Below are positions 26,508 to 37,598 of a stretch of DNA of 63,253 nucleotides, piece after piece. The translations under genes and the position numbers were made by a program. Origin of the DNA: DASRWI01 sp035654655 (lineage in GTDB: Bacteria; Bacteroidota; Ignavibacteria; Ignavibacteriales; Ignavibacteriaceae). The stretch is taken from NCBI GenBank assembly GCA_035654655.1, contig DASRWI010000039.1:1-63253 (forward strand), read 5' to 3'. How positions within the stretch are numbered: position 1 is the first letter of the stretch; the number at the start of each line of letters is the position of its first letter. A model generated the notes under the pieces. That model saw nothing but the letters and a program-made list of their open reading frames with translations, searched no databases and had not been told where the DNA came from.

Positions 26508-29321
26508 ATGGATTATCTAAAATGGAATAATAAAATTGCTGCTAATTTTTTTAATGAAGAAATGGAAGATAGAGAAGTGCATCTCTATATTTCAAAATCA
26601 GATATTATTGAAATTGGAAAATCCATGCTTGATGATCTGATTGAGGAAGAAATATGGGCTGATTATATTAAAGCATTAAAAAATGGATGGAATGGGAAAG
26701 TAGATGGTTCTAATATATTAAGAACACTACTGTGGATTTATGAATACTATAAAAATCAAAAAAGTAGTAAAAGCTTTGAATATCCTCCGTACCTGGGCTA
26801 CTTAGTTATATTTATAATACCTTTAGCAGACGAGAAGCAAATTAATTTCAGTTCATATTATGCTTTAATAAATAACTTTTTAACAACAAATAGCTTACCT
26901 GAATTACAATCTCAAACTAAAGATTCTAATTGGAATGCTTTATGGGAAGATTTAGAACACTGGTCAATTTATGAAAAAAACTGTGAATTAGGCTATTTTG
27001 AAATTCATCAGTTTTTAAATCCTAATTGGGTTTATGTATCAAAACCGTTATCGCAGTGCTTTTTTAAACCAAGTTCTTTAAAAAAAATTCCATCGCTCTT
27101 ATTTCAAAATAACTTTTTACCTTATCAACATTTGAGCTATGAACAAATGAGTAAATTCTTAATTACAAATTCAAAAAATTTGGAATTAAGTGAGCAATTA
27201 AAAAGTGCAATTAAAAAGAATGACGATACAGGAAAAATTTTAACATTAATATTTAGAAAGATTTATGACAATTGGAAAGGAGAAGAAATTTCTTTTACCA
27301 AAAAAGAAATCAGGCAAGATGTAAGACAACAACCTTGGATATTAGCTGTTTTCAAGTTAGGTATAGAAATCAACTTTAATGAAGAAAAAATTAATTGGTT
27401 TCTGAGATTATTTTCAAACAATGAATTTCCGGACGAATTAATATTTGATAATAATATAATAATTGAATCTGGAAGAAAGAACTGGTCTGATAAGATAAAG
27501 TTGGATGTATCTGATTTAATATTAAAAAAAGAAAAATCTGTTTTTGAAGACATTAATAATAAATGGAGAGGAGTATTTAACTACAAGGATATATATTTCC
27601 TCACAAGTGGTACAAATCATTTACTTAATGGATGGATAGAAACTGATAAAATATTCAAAGATGAAGAAGTATATATTGTCTGTAATGACGAAGGTAAGAA
27701 GAAATTAAAAGAATATTTTAATAATGCATTTGAAAATTACTTAAGAAATTTTGATTATGATGGGCTAAATGGACATTATTTATATAAAATTCAAAAAAAT
27801 TTAACAGATGATTTTTTGGCAAATTTTAGTGTTACAATTCCAAACGGTCCATTCCTACAATTTAACAATTTATTAAAATTGAACTCACAAGATTATTTAA
27901 TAGATACAAATCCTTCTATTACTATTAAAAATATTCCTGAAAAACAATCAATATCTTTAAAGTATCAAGATTATGATGAAGAAGTAAAAATAATTGAAAA
28001 AGAACCATATACGTATTTATTCCCTGTAAGCATAAAATATGATACTAATATTCAATTAGAATATAGTAAGCAAACTATGAGATTTAAGGAACCATTCCTC
28101 AATAAAAAATTTATGTTTGAAATTCCTTTAAGAAATGCTTGGTCTGAGATTACAGATAATAGTGAGGAGTTCCTGTGGCAAGGAAATAAATTAAAACAAA
28201 CATTACCATTAGATATTTTTTATAGACAAGCAATCAACCATTTCAAATCAGAACATAATCCCTCTATATCTCCTATTATTAAGCTCAATTTGAAAGAGAA
28301 TATCTTTTATGATGAAAATAAGGATATTATGATTTCTTTTTTATCAAGTGCAGGAAAATTGTCTTTTGAAAAATATTTTTTTGCTTTTGAACAAATTTTA
28401 TTAACACATAATCAAAATGGAGTAATAAAGAATTTTAATTATTCTAAATACCTTTCATTACGATTTTTGGAAAGTTTAGGACATATTGATGTTGATTATT
28501 TAAACCAAAGGATTTTAGTTAATAAACCACAAATCATACTTATTCCTAATAATTACTTTAAAGGCAGGATAGCAATCTTAATAGGTGCAAGATCACCTGA
28601 ATTAATATTAAGGTTAATAAAGTTATCCAAAGATTTAAAGATAAAGGCTAAAATAGAAAGTTCTCTTAGTAGTGAAAATGGCTTGCAGTATATTATCCCT
28701 CAAGTTATCAAGTTGTCAGTTCAAGGTGAAGAGAATGATAATTATGGAGAAAAGAAAATCAAGAAATTAGCAGATCAGTTAAAAATCGATTTTCAAAGTG
28801 AATTAATACAGCCAATGCTATTAATTTCTTCATCAAAAATAAATGATTATGTGAACAAACTAATTAAAGTAGAAAACGATGATTTTGAATGGGCGAGGCA
28901 CGTTTTTAATCCAAAAAGTTTAAAATTTGAAACTTTGAAGGAATTTAATAAAGAACTTTGTTTATTAAAATACCAATTTACTAATTATAATATTAGATAT
29001 AGGTTATGGTTAGACAATAAATGTTACGTTGATTCAAATAATAAAAATGAAGGTATTGATCCTTTATGGGGAAGATATTTTATACTCCACAAATTAAATA
29101 AAAATGTTCTTTTATTTAATAAGCCTGAAAGAAAATTATTAGTTCCAATAACAATACCTTTACCAAGACTAATAAACAAGGCTTTAACTTTAATGAGTGG
29201 ATATATTCCACATCAAGAAAAACATGACAATATAACTTATGATGTTTATAGTAATCTAATCCCTTCTCTTACAGAAAACATCTTTTTTCAATTACTTGGA
29301 CAAAATCTATATGAGGATTAA
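26508..29321 (+). CDS. Large protein of a Druantia-like operon (DruF/DruH-like)
   Basis: A 937-residue soluble protein without signal peptide, membrane helix or a domain I can name. The N-terminal third is helical (DYIKALKNGWNGKVDGSNI), the middle rich in beta segments, and the C-terminal part ends RKLLVPITIPLPRLINKALTLMSGYIPH. Its stop codon directly abuts the start of the 2027-residue helicase, the arrangement seen for the accessory protein preceding or accompanying druE in Druantia types II and III. Its role there is unknown. Assignment rests on the partner and size, not on a motif. Confidence 0.6.
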   Translation: MDYLKWNNKIAANFFNEEMEDREVHLYISKSDIIEIGKSMLDDLIEEEIWADYIKALKNGWNGKVDGSNILRTLLWIYEYYKNQKSSKSFEYPPYLGYLVIFIIPLADEKQINFSSYYALINNFLTTNSLPELQSQTKDSNWNALWEDLEHWSIYEKNCELGYFEIHQFLNPNWVYVSKPLSQCFFKPSSLKKIPSLLFQNNFLPYQHLSYEQMSKFLITNSKNLELSEQLKSAIKKNDDTGKILTLIFRKIYDNWKGEEISFTKKEIRQDVRQQPWILAVFKLGIEINFNEEKINWFLRLFSNNEFPDELIFDNNIIIESGRKNWSDKIKLDVSDLILKKEKSVFEDINNKWRGVFNYKDIYFLTSGTNHLLNGWIETDKIFKDEEVYIVCNDEGKKKLKEYFNNAFENYLRNFDYDGLNGHYLYKIQKNLTDDFLANFSVTIPNGPFLQFNNLLKLNSQDYLIDTNPSITIKNIPEKQSISLKYQDYDEEVKIIEKEPYTYLFPVSIKYDTNIQLEYSKQTMRFKEPFLNKKFMFEIPLRNAWSEITDNSEEFLWQGNKLKQTLPLDIFYRQAINHFKSEHNPSISPIIKLNLKENIFYDENKDIMISFLSSAGKLSFEKYFFAFEQILLTHNQNGVIKNFNYSKYLSLRFLESLGHIDVDYLNQRILVNKPQIILIPNNYFKGRIAILIGARSPELILRLIKLSKDLKIKAKIESSLSSENGLQYIIPQVIKLSVQGEENDNYGEKKIKKLADQLKIDFQSELIQPMLLISSSKINDYVNKLIKVENDDFEWARHVFNPKSLKFETLKEFNKELCLLKYQFTNYNIRYRLWLDNKCYVDSNNKNEGIDPLWGRYFILHKLNKNVLLFNKPERKLLVPITIPLPRLINKALTLMSGYIPHQEKHDNITYDVYSNLIPSLTENIFFQLLGQNLYED

Positions 29322-32300
29322 ATGAAAGATCCAATCGGTTCATTTGAAAATATTAAAGAAAATTTCATCCGCTATATTAAAACAGCTTTTAGAACAAAGT
29401 TTGAAGGGATTGAAAAAGAAAGATATGATCTACTTAATTTGGATAAAGTTCTATTTCGTAAACCTTGGATTGAACCTTTACCGGATTATGTTTCAAGTAA
29501 TAAATGTATTGACGATTTAACTCTACAGGATTTAGGTAATGCACTTAATGAAAATGAAGCTAAGACTTTCAAAGAATTGGTGAAGACAGGCTTGTTTCCA
29601 TTTGATATAAAATTGCATTTACACCAATCGGAAATGTTGAAGGAAGCTTTGGAAGGAAACAATTGCATTATAACATCAGGTACAGGTTCAGGAAAAACAG
29701 AATCATTTTTACTTCCTTTATTCGCACAACTTGCAAAAGAGCTTGTTAATTGGCAAATCTCTGAAACAAAACAAACTTCTGTAAATACTTGGTGGAAACA
29801 GCCAGAAGAAAATGGATTAACACCAACTCAAATTGTTAATCGAGAAAATTATACTCTTAGTGATGCAGCTAGACAGCGCCACCATGAAAGAAGAAAAGCT
29901 GGAGTAAGAGCACTAATATTATATCCAATGAATGCTCTTGTGGAAGACCAGATGAGTCGATTAAGAAAGTCTTTAGATTCAGATGATACAAGAGAATGGC
30001 TTAGTACTCATGCAAAAGGAAATGCAATTTACTTTGGTAGATACAATAGCAGCTCACCCATAGCAGGTGAGCTAAGAAAAAAGAATGATGAAGGATTCGT
30101 GCTTAATACGGAAAAAATTAATCAGTTGAAAGAACAATTAAGACAAATTGAAACTGATGCTAACCGTGTGGAACAATATATTCGGGATAATGGTATAGTA
30201 GGAAATGAGGCAAAGGACTTGAAATCATTTTTTCAAAGACTAGATGGAGCAGAAATGAGATCCAGATTTGATATGCAAGTTGCGCCCCCTGATATTTTGA
30301 TAACAAATTATTCAATGCTAAGTATTATGCTTATGCGGGAAATTGATAAAGGAATATTTGATGAAACTAAACAATGGCTTAATTGCGAAGATTTACCTGT
30401 TGAATTAAGAGAAGCAGAAAAAAATCAAAGAATATTCCATTTAATTATTGATGAATTACATCTATATAGAGGGACACAAGGTACAGAAGTAGCATATCTC
30501 TTAAAACTTGTTTTAAATCGTTTGGGACTTCATCCGAAACATCCGCAATTGCGCATTCTTGCATCTAGTGCATCCCTTGAAGCAGGAGATGTTGATAGTA
30601 AAAACTTTGTTTGTGATTTTTTTGGAGTTGACCAAATATTTTTCGAACAAAAATTTAAATTAATAGAAGGTAAAAACAATCCAATTGAGAAATTTCCTGA
30701 TGCAATGGATAAACTTCCCTTAGAACCATTTACAGAAATACTTAAAAGTTTTTCGAAAGTTAAAGGAAATATTGAGGACGAAATTTTTATTGAAACTTGT
30801 GAGAAAGTAGCAGAAGAACTTGCAACAAATTTTAGCTTAACTCATTCAGGAGTTGGAATTGAAAAACTTCTTTACCTAATTATAAATCCTGAATTTAAGC
30901 TTAAAGAAAGGTTATACTCACCTTTTAAAATCTTCAAAGCTGTTTGTTCAATAAAAGCAGATGGTGATGATGCAGAAGGAAATTATTTTGCAGAAACAAT
31001 TTTCGAAAACACTGAAAATAAAGAAGCATTACAGAATGCATTACGTGGGTTGCTGATTTTAAGAGCAATTTTAGATGAACCTGAATTCAAAAAAATATCT
31101 AATTCAATTCCAGAAGATAAAAAATTGCCAAGATTCAGATTTCATTATTTCTTTAGAAACATTGAAGGGATTTGGGCTTCTGTTAATCCAGAGGATGTTG
31201 ATATTAAATATGCTGACAGAGAAAGAACAGTCGGAAAGCTTTATTCATCTACAAAGATAAAATCGAAAAATGGGAACAGGATTTTAGAATTACTTTATTG
31301 TGATAATTGCGGCACAATCTTATTCGGTGGTAGTCGATTATTAACTATAAATTTGCAAGGAAATCAGATTATTGAATTACTTCCTATTAGTCCTGATATT
31401 GAAGGTATTCCTGAAAAAACTCCTTCTAAAATTGTAGAGAATAGAAGCTATCAAGAGTATGGTATTTTTTGGCCTTGTGGTAATCAAACGTTCACCAAAC
31501 ATGATAAAGAACATAGGGTTCCTAAAGATTATTGGAGACAATCTACATTAAAAAATAACGACCAAAATAAATACAAGGCAAATTGGATCAAAGCTTCGCT
31601 AAATTGTATTTCAGGAAACATTGAATATGGTTTTGAAAAAGCAGAGATTGAAAAGGAAAGTTGGATTAAAGGTTATTACTTTATTATAACGAATAATAAT
31701 AATGAATCAGATATTGCTTTTTTGAATCAAGAAGATACGCATAAAGCCTTGCCTAACGTATGCCCAAACTGCGGAATTAATCATCAAATAAGGGATACAA
31801 ATTTTAAAAAAACGAAATTATCCTCTATTAGAGGGTTCAGAACAGGTTTTGCTAAAACAACTCAAATGTTAGCCAAGGAATTGATTTATCAACTTCCGAA
31901 CAAAGAAGCTGAAAAAAAGTTAGTTGTATTCTCAGATAGCAGGGAAGATGCTGCCCAAATAGCTAATGGCATCGAAAGAAATCATTATACTGACTTAATA
32001 CGTGAAATTCTTGTAAGTGAATTACATGTGAATTTACTATTGCAAAATGAAATAGTAGTTGCTTTTGATAATAATGATGAAAAAAAGAAAAAGATATTAA
32101 AAGAAAAATCATCAAGTATGTATGATGAGATTGAATATCTTGTTGTAAAGTCCAAATATAGTGGATTTAATGAAAAATTTTTATCTGAAAAGCAAGATGC
32201 AGTTTTAAAATTAAATAATTACCGCTCATTGATGGTAAATGTTAGAGAACTGGTTCATATAACAAATTCTTTAAATCTAACTTCCTTGATTAAAAAGTTT

Positions 32301-35300
32301 TCTGAATTAGGAATCAATCCTGGAGGCAATAATATATCCATTCAAAATGCATTACTTGATGGGAGATTTATTCCATGGTTTGAATTGATAGATTTCAAGA
32401 GAAAAGAATGGAGAGCAGGAATTAACGATAATTTTATTGAAGAAATAAAAAAAGGCACTTATGCAAATCTTGCATCAATGTTTTTTGGTTCATTATTTTA
32501 TTCTTTTGAATCCTCAGCTTTAGGATTTGTTAGTATCAATCCAGACTTAGCCATTATTACAGAACAAGCTTCAATTATAGGCATTGAAAGAAATAATTTT
32601 GTTGATATTATCAATTCAACCATCAGAATTCTTGGTGACAAATATCAGCACAATAAAGTTGAGGATACTGCTTCGTTTGATCTTATTGAATATTCAGATT
32701 TGCCTGGGCAAGTTAGGAAATACCTTCATGCTGTGGCAGAAAGGTTCTTAATTAATGAAATAGAAATAGATAATGCTATTTTCCATACACTAAAATCGAG
32801 TGGGTTGTTGACATCTGATACTGGAATACAAATAGAAAATCTTTTCATTAAAATAGCTAAATCAACTGATCCTGTATGGACGAGCAGTAGAGGTAGCAGA
32901 CCACATTTGCATTTTAGTGGCGGTATAAGTACTTACCCTATAGCAAATTTAAATATAAATCCAAATAAGATTTGCAAAGACATTTGGGAAGAGAATTATC
33001 TCTCGTATAATGCTATTAAAGAAAAGCGCTTTCCAATCCGTTTGCATTGTGAAGAACTTACCGGACAAACTGATAATCAATTTGAGAGACAAAGGCATTT
33101 TAGGAATATCATTTTACCGGATGAAGGAATAAGGCAAGTAAAAAATATAGATTTACTAAGCGTAACAACTACACTTGAAGTGGGTGTTGATATTGGTGCT
33201 TTACAAGCAGTGATGTTAGGTAATATGCCGCCACAAAGATTTAATTATCAACAAAGGGCTGGACGGGCTGGAAGGAGAGGGCAACCATATTCAATAATAT
33301 TAACCTTCTGTAGAGGTAGAAGCCACGATGAATTCTATTATGCAAATCCAAACAAGATAACAGGAGATAAACCTCCTACGCCATTTTTGTCAATGAACCA
33401 AGAGAGAATCTTCAAGCGTATGCTTGCAAAAGAAATATTACGAAAAGCTTACATTGATAAAGCAATTGATATTTCTGCCGATGAAAGATCAAGCGTACAT
33501 GGGGAATTTGGTAAAATTGGTGTTGCACAAGAGAATTGGCTTGGTTATAAAGAAAAAATAATTGATTGGATAAATAATAATTTAGATAAGATTGATGAAA
33601 CTATAAATTCATTAATGACATTTCATTTGGAAAATAAAAGAGAGAATTTTAGTATTTGGGTAACAGATACAATCTCGAATACCGGTTTAATGGGTAAGGC
33701 TCAAAGTGTTATTGATAATGAAGAAATTGCATCAATGGATATTTCGGAAAAACTTGCTGAAGGTGGGATACTACCAATGTTCGGAATGCCAACTACTATA
33801 AGAAATTTATACCATGGCATAAACAAACATGGAAAACACCTCGAACCACTTGTAATTGATCGGACACAGGCAATGGCCATTTATGAATTTGCTCCTGGAT
33901 CACAAAAGACAAAAGACAAGGCAATTCATCAAGCAATTGGTTTCACTAGTGATTTTATTAGACTTAGAAGAGATAGAAAAGAAATTATAAAAAACTTAGA
34001 AAAATCTCCCTTCTCATTAAACCGATGGTTTGTACGTTGCAAAGCATGCGGATTTTTCGAAACTTATTCGGAAAGTAAAAAAATAGAACTTGAAAATCAG
34101 AATTTTCTTGAAAGTTGTCCATATTGTGGAGAAACTAATGATAAAAAATATCAGCAGCCAGTAAAATTGAAGTCGCCAAGAGCATACAGAACAAATCTGA
34201 CAATTGGTAATGATGATAAGGATGATTCAGAATTGCTACTTTCACGACCTCCAATTTTTGCAGAAAAAGGAAATGATCCTGAAAATCCGGATCAAAATAA
34301 GATTGTGCTTAATACTAATTTGATAATTAGCGACAAAGATGTTACATGGAGAGTAAATACAAATTCCGATCGACTTTTCAAAGGTAAACTTTACAATACA
34401 GTAAATGGATTTCCGTTTAATGATGAACTCATGTTCAATAATCAATGGATATTAAATGATTTGGCTATTAATTCAAACGGAAATGGTTATTCAATTTCTT
34501 TTCAAGAAGAAGGAGAAGATGAACTTATTGCATTAGCAAGTAACAAAAATACTGAAATTTTAAGGGTAGCACCAATAAAAGTTCCACTTGAGCTTGATTT
34601 GAATATGTTTTCTCGTGAAATAGACATAACTCATTTTAAAGCCCAAAGTAGTGGAGTGCGTTCAGGGTATTATTCTGCTGCATTTTTACTACAAAGATTA
34701 TTAGCTGATAAACTTGATGTTGATCCAACAGAAATAGAAATTGCAGACATTACTATGAAAGCACTTGATGATGGAACTGACAGAAGAATTGCAGAAATTA
34801 TTCTGACTGATGAGCTGCCCAATGGTTCAGGATTCGTTAGATACTTATATAATAACTTTCAATTTATTCTGACTGAAATAATGACCCCATCTGACCCAAA
34901 TAATTACTTTGGAAAAATTTATTCACATAACCATAGAGAATGGTGCAAGGATGCATGTTATGATTGTTTGAAAGTCTACAGGAACATGAACTACCACAGT
35001 TTACTTGATTGGAGATTAGGTGTTGCAATGATGCGGGTAATGAGTGATCCGACTTTTGTGTGTGGAACTGATGGAAATTTTGCTCCTTACATTGAATTAA
35101 ATGATTGGCTCAACTTTGCAACAGAGTTAAGAAATAATTTTGCTCAAAGTTTTGGTTACACTCATTTAGAAGAGATTCAAGGTTTACCAATAATTAAATA
35201 TGGTGCCAATTTAAGAAATATAATTATGATAGTTCACCCCTTTTGGGATTTAAAAAACATCAGAGAGGCGAATTGGTTGGCAGAAATTAAGGCCGAAATT

Positions 35301-35405
35301 GACAAATACACAACAAGTCACAAAGGGGAATTGAGCATCATGGACACTTTCAACTTGCACCGTAGACCCGGATGGTGCTATGAAAAACTGGTTAACAGGT
35401 TATGA
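29322..35405 (+). CDS. DruE-like giant helicase with DUF1998-type C-terminus
   Basis: A 2027-residue superfamily 2 helicase. Walker A TSGTGSGKTES lies near 117-127, the DExH box IIDELHLYRGTQGTEVAYLL near 375, TTLEVGVDIGALQAVM and the arginine-finger motif QQRAGRAGRRGQ near 1310. A zinc-binding segment (CKACGFFE and CPYCGE) is near 1575-1605. The C-terminal region SGVRSGYYSAAFLLQRLLAD, NGSGFVRYLYNNF and CKDACYDCLKVYRNMNYH is of the DUF1998/MrfA type. Size and architecture fit DruE, the common component of Druantia anti-phage systems. The stop overlaps the next start as ATGA. Confidence 0.82.
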   Translation: MKDPIGSFENIKENFIRYIKTAFRTKFEGIEKERYDLLNLDKVLFRKPWIEPLPDYVSSNKCIDDLTLQDLGNALNENEAKTFKELVKTGLFPFDIKLHLHQSEMLKEALEGNNCIITSGTGSGKTESFLLPLFAQLAKELVNWQISETKQTSVNTWWKQPEENGLTPTQIVNRENYTLSDAARQRHHERRKAGVRALILYPMNALVEDQMSRLRKSLDSDDTREWLSTHAKGNAIYFGRYNSSSPIAGELRKKNDEGFVLNTEKINQLKEQLRQIETDANRVEQYIRDNGIVGNEAKDLKSFFQRLDGAEMRSRFDMQVAPPDILITNYSMLSIMLMREIDKGIFDETKQWLNCEDLPVELREAEKNQRIFHLIIDELHLYRGTQGTEVAYLLKLVLNRLGLHPKHPQLRILASSASLEAGDVDSKNFVCDFFGVDQIFFEQKFKLIEGKNNPIEKFPDAMDKLPLEPFTEILKSFSKVKGNIEDEIFIETCEKVAEELATNFSLTHSGVGIEKLLYLIINPEFKLKERLYSPFKIFKAVCSIKADGDDAEGNYFAETIFENTENKEALQNALRGLLILRAILDEPEFKKISNSIPEDKKLPRFRFHYFFRNIEGIWASVNPEDVDIKYADRERTVGKLYSSTKIKSKNGNRILELLYCDNCGTILFGGSRLLTINLQGNQIIELLPISPDIEGIPEKTPSKIVENRSYQEYGIFWPCGNQTFTKHDKEHRVPKDYWRQSTLKNNDQNKYKANWIKASLNCISGNIEYGFEKAEIEKESWIKGYYFIITNNNNESDIAFLNQEDTHKALPNVCPNCGINHQIRDTNFKKTKLSSIRGFRTGFAKTTQMLAKELIYQLPNKEAEKKLVVFSDSREDAAQIANGIERNHYTDLIREILVSELHVNLLLQNEIVVAFDNNDEKKKKILKEKSSSMYDEIEYLVVKSKYSGFNEKFLSEKQDAVLKLNNYRSLMVNVRELVHITNSLNLTSLIKKFSELGINPGGNNISIQNALLDGRFIPWFELIDFKRKEWRAGINDNFIEEIKKGTYANLASMFFGSLFYSFESSALGFVSINPDLAIITEQASIIGIERNNFVDIINSTIRILGDKYQHNKVEDTASFDLIEYSDLPGQVRKYLHAVAERFLINEIEIDNAIFHTLKSSGLLTSDTGIQIENLFIKIAKSTDPVWTSSRGSRPHLHFSGGISTYPIANLNINPNKICKDIWEENYLSYNAIKEKRFPIRLHCEELTGQTDNQFERQRHFRNIILPDEGIRQVKNIDLLSVTTTLEVGVDIGALQAVMLGNMPPQRFNYQQRAGRAGRRGQPYSIILTFCRGRSHDEFYYANPNKITGDKPPTPFLSMNQERIFKRMLAKEILRKAYIDKAIDISADERSSVHGEFGKIGVAQENWLGYKEKIIDWINNNLDKIDETINSLMTFHLENKRENFSIWVTDTISNTGLMGKAQSVIDNEEIASMDISEKLAEGGILPMFGMPTTIRNLYHGINKHGKHLEPLVIDRTQAMAIYEFAPGSQKTKDKAIHQAIGFTSDFIRLRRDRKEIIKNLEKSPFSLNRWFVRCKACGFFETYSESKKIELENQNFLESCPYCGETNDKKYQQPVKLKSPRAYRTNLTIGNDDKDDSELLLSRPPIFAEKGNDPENPDQNKIVLNTNLIISDKDVTWRVNTNSDRLFKGKLYNTVNGFPFNDELMFNNQWILNDLAINSNGNGYSISFQEEGEDELIALASNKNTEILRVAPIKVPLELDLNMFSREIDITHFKAQSSGVRSGYYSAAFLLQRLLADKLDVDPTEIEIADITMKALDDGTDRRIAEIILTDELPNGSGFVRYLYNNFQFILTEIMTPSDPNNYFGKIYSHNHREWCKDACYDCLKVYRNMNYHSLLDWRLGVAMMRVMSDPTFVCGTDGNFAPYIELNDWLNFATELRNNFAQSFGYTHLEEIQGLPIIKYGANLRNIIMIVHPFWDLKNIREANWLAEIKAEIDKYTTSHKGELSIMDTFNLHRRPGWCYEKLVNRL

Positions 35406-36469
35406 ATAAAGTTGGTAAAATAGAATTCAAGAAAATAAAAAGGGTTTCTCCTAGTCAATTTTATTCCATGAAAAATTGTGTCTATAAATCTGTTTTAGCA
35501 GAAGCATATGAAAAAAAACCATTATTACCAATTTCTATAAATGCCTTTTTCGGAACAGTTCTGCACAAGATACTTGAACTTATAACAAAAAAGAAAATAA
35601 AAAATGATGATGATTTTGATAGGACGTTTAATGAGGAAGTACAGTCACTTGAGGGTAACTTAATTAAAGATGGTTATGATTTCTTTGTCCCTCTTCAAAT
35701 AAATGTAAAGGACTTTGGATTAAAAAAAGTTCTATTAAAAAAACATTTGTTTTTTCCAGAACAAACAAAAAGCTATACAAATAGAAATTATCATTCCGAA
35801 AAATGGTTTGAGTCTGAAGATAAACTCCTTGCTGGAAAAATTGATTTAATAATTGAAGATGAAAATAAAACTGAAATTATTGACTTTAAAACTGGAGCTA
35901 TTACTGAAGATATATTGGATGATAATGGAGAAATATTTTCAGAAGTAAAAGAAGAATATAAGAAGCAACTCAAACTATATGCTTACTTATATTTCGAAAA
36001 TGAAAGAAAATTTCCTACATATTTAAGTTTGATTGATCTTTCAAAGAATAAATTCTCCATAAACTTTACTAAATCTGAATGCGAAAAAATTTTTGAAGAA
36101 GCAAAACAATTATTAATTTTAACTAATGAAAATATTATCAATAGACAATTCAATGCTAATCCTTCAGAGTCTAATTGTAAATATTGTTTATACAGGCCTG
36201 CTTGCTCTTTTTATTCAAAGCACTTAGAGACAAATTATAATTTCAATGATGTTTCAGGCATAGTGAATAAGGTAATAAAGTATCAAAATGGTAATGTTAG
36301 TGTTTTTTTGCAAAATAATGACAATCAATTTACGGTTACAAGATTTTCATCTGACATATTTAATGAGCTAATTAATAGTAAGGAAAAAAAAATAAGTATT
36401 TATAATTTGAGGAAAGAAGCAGTGGAATTTAACTATTCTGCCACAAAGACTACCATAATTTATGAATAA
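35402..36469 (+). CDS. PD-(D/E)XK nuclease with Fe-S cluster cysteines
   Basis: A 355-residue protein of the Cas4/AddB/RecB nuclease type. It begins VSPSQFYSMKNCVYKS, with a Cys near 26, then FGTVLHKILELI, the catalytic core GKIDLIIEDENKTEIIDFKTG (Asp, Asp and Lys near 147-163), QLKLYAYLYFE, and a C-terminal CKYCLYRPAC near 259-268. Four cysteines placed at both ends of the nuclease domain are the signature of a 4Fe-4S staple. It is translationally coupled to the helicase before it (ATGA) and overlaps the methylase start by 8 bases, so all act in one operon; a nuclease/helicase pairing for DNA degradation is likely. Confidence 0.82.
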   Translation: MNKVGKIEFKKIKRVSPSQFYSMKNCVYKSVLAEAYEKKPLLPISINAFFGTVLHKILELITKKKIKNDDDFDRTFNEEVQSLEGNLIKDGYDFFVPLQINVKDFGLKKVLLKKHLFFPEQTKSYTNRNYHSEKWFESEDKLLAGKIDLIIEDENKTEIIDFKTGAITEDILDDNGEIFSEVKEEYKKQLKLYAYLYFENERKFPTYLSLIDLSKNKFSINFTKSECEKIFEEAKQLLILTNENIINRQFNANPSESNCKYCLYRPACSFYSKHLETNYNFNDVSGIVNKVIKYQNGNVSVFLQNNDNQFTVTRFSSDIFNELINSKEKKISIYNLRKEAVEFNYSATKTTIIYE

Positions 36470-37583
36470 ACATCAAGAACATAAAATTCCAATTCTTTCA
36501 TTTTACTCTGGTGGTGGATTAATGGATATGGGTTTTGAAAAAGCAGGATTTGAAATTATTTGGACAAATGAATTTGATGAAGACTTTATAAAACTTCATG
36601 AAGCTGGAATCACCTCTTGGAGAAAAGCCAGAGGCAATGGTGTTAAAGCAGAAATATTTAATAAAAAATCAATAACTGAAATAAAAGCAATAGATATTAT
36701 TAATGAGGCATTTCCAAATGGTAAACCTGAATGCTTTGGAATAATAGGTGGACCACCATGTCAAGATTTTAGTATGAACGGCAACTTAAAAGGATTTGAT
36801 GGAGATAGAGGAAAATTGACTGAAGTTTTTCTCGATAAAATTCTATCTTTAATGCCTACTTTCTTTGTAATGGAAAATGTTACAGGATTAGTAAAAAGAA
36901 AACAAACTTTAGATTATTTGAATGAGTTACTTAAAAATGTTAGGTCTAAGTATTGCATTGATTATAAAATGTTAAACGCCTTGGATTTTGGAGTTCCTCA
37001 ATTTAGAGAAAGAGTGTTTTTTATAGGTATCCGGAAAGATAAATTAAATGATGAGATAGGTTGTCGTAGTAAAAAATGGTTTGAATATCTTGAGAACAGG
37101 AATTATCAAGATTCAGCCAAAAACTATGATTGGCCAAAAGCAATAAAATTTGGACATAAGAAAATTAATAAACCACAAGATATACCCATTGAATTGTGTG
37201 TTTATAATTGTTTAATCGGGAAGGAAGATATAAATAAAATACCTAACGCAAATGAGCATTTTAAATTATATGTGGACAAAAAGAAGCTCATAAATATAAA
37301 AGAAGGAGAAACGAACAGACCATCCTTCAAGCGTCTTCATAGATATAAATATAGCCCTACGGCTTGTTATGGAAATAATGAAGTACATTTACATCCATGG
37401 GAGAACAGGCGTATATCAGTCCGCGAAGCTTTAAGAATTCAAGGAGTCGAAGATAACTATATTCTACCTGCAGAATTATCTGTTTCCAAAAAATTTAAAA
37501 TGATTGGAAATGGAGTTCCAGTTCCTCTTGCTGAAGCTGTCGCAAAAATGTTGAAGAAAATTTTAATCGAAAATAAATTATAA
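36462..37583 (+). CDS. C5-cytosine DNA methyltransferase (DruM/Dcm-like)
   Basis: A 373-residue methylase. Motif I is ILSFYSGGGLMDMGFEKAGF, motif IV GGPPCQDFSMNG with catalytic Cys near 99, motif VI FVMENVTG near 137, motif VIII FRERVFFIG, and motifs IX-X RISVREALRIQG and MIGNGVPVPLAEAVA. The target-recognition region between VIII and IX is of ordinary length. In the operon it could mark self DNA for the helicase/nuclease; Druantia type II includes such a methylase. The Vsr gene follows after 15 bases, suggesting that its product makes T:G-prone methylcytosine. Specificity cannot be read from the sequence. Confidence 0.9.
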   Translation: MNKHQEHKIPILSFYSGGGLMDMGFEKAGFEIIWTNEFDEDFIKLHEAGITSWRKARGNGVKAEIFNKKSITEIKAIDIINEAFPNGKPECFGIIGGPPCQDFSMNGNLKGFDGDRGKLTEVFLDKILSLMPTFFVMENVTGLVKRKQTLDYLNELLKNVRSKYCIDYKMLNALDFGVPQFRERVFFIGIRKDKLNDEIGCRSKKWFEYLENRNYQDSAKNYDWPKAIKFGHKKINKPQDIPIELCVYNCLIGKEDINKIPNANEHFKLYVDKKKLINIKEGETNRPSFKRLHRYKYSPTACYGNNEVHLHPWENRRISVREALRIQGVEDNYILPAELSVSKKFKMIGNGVPVPLAEAVAKMLKKILIENKL

Positions 37584-37598
37584 ATATGTAAAGAGATT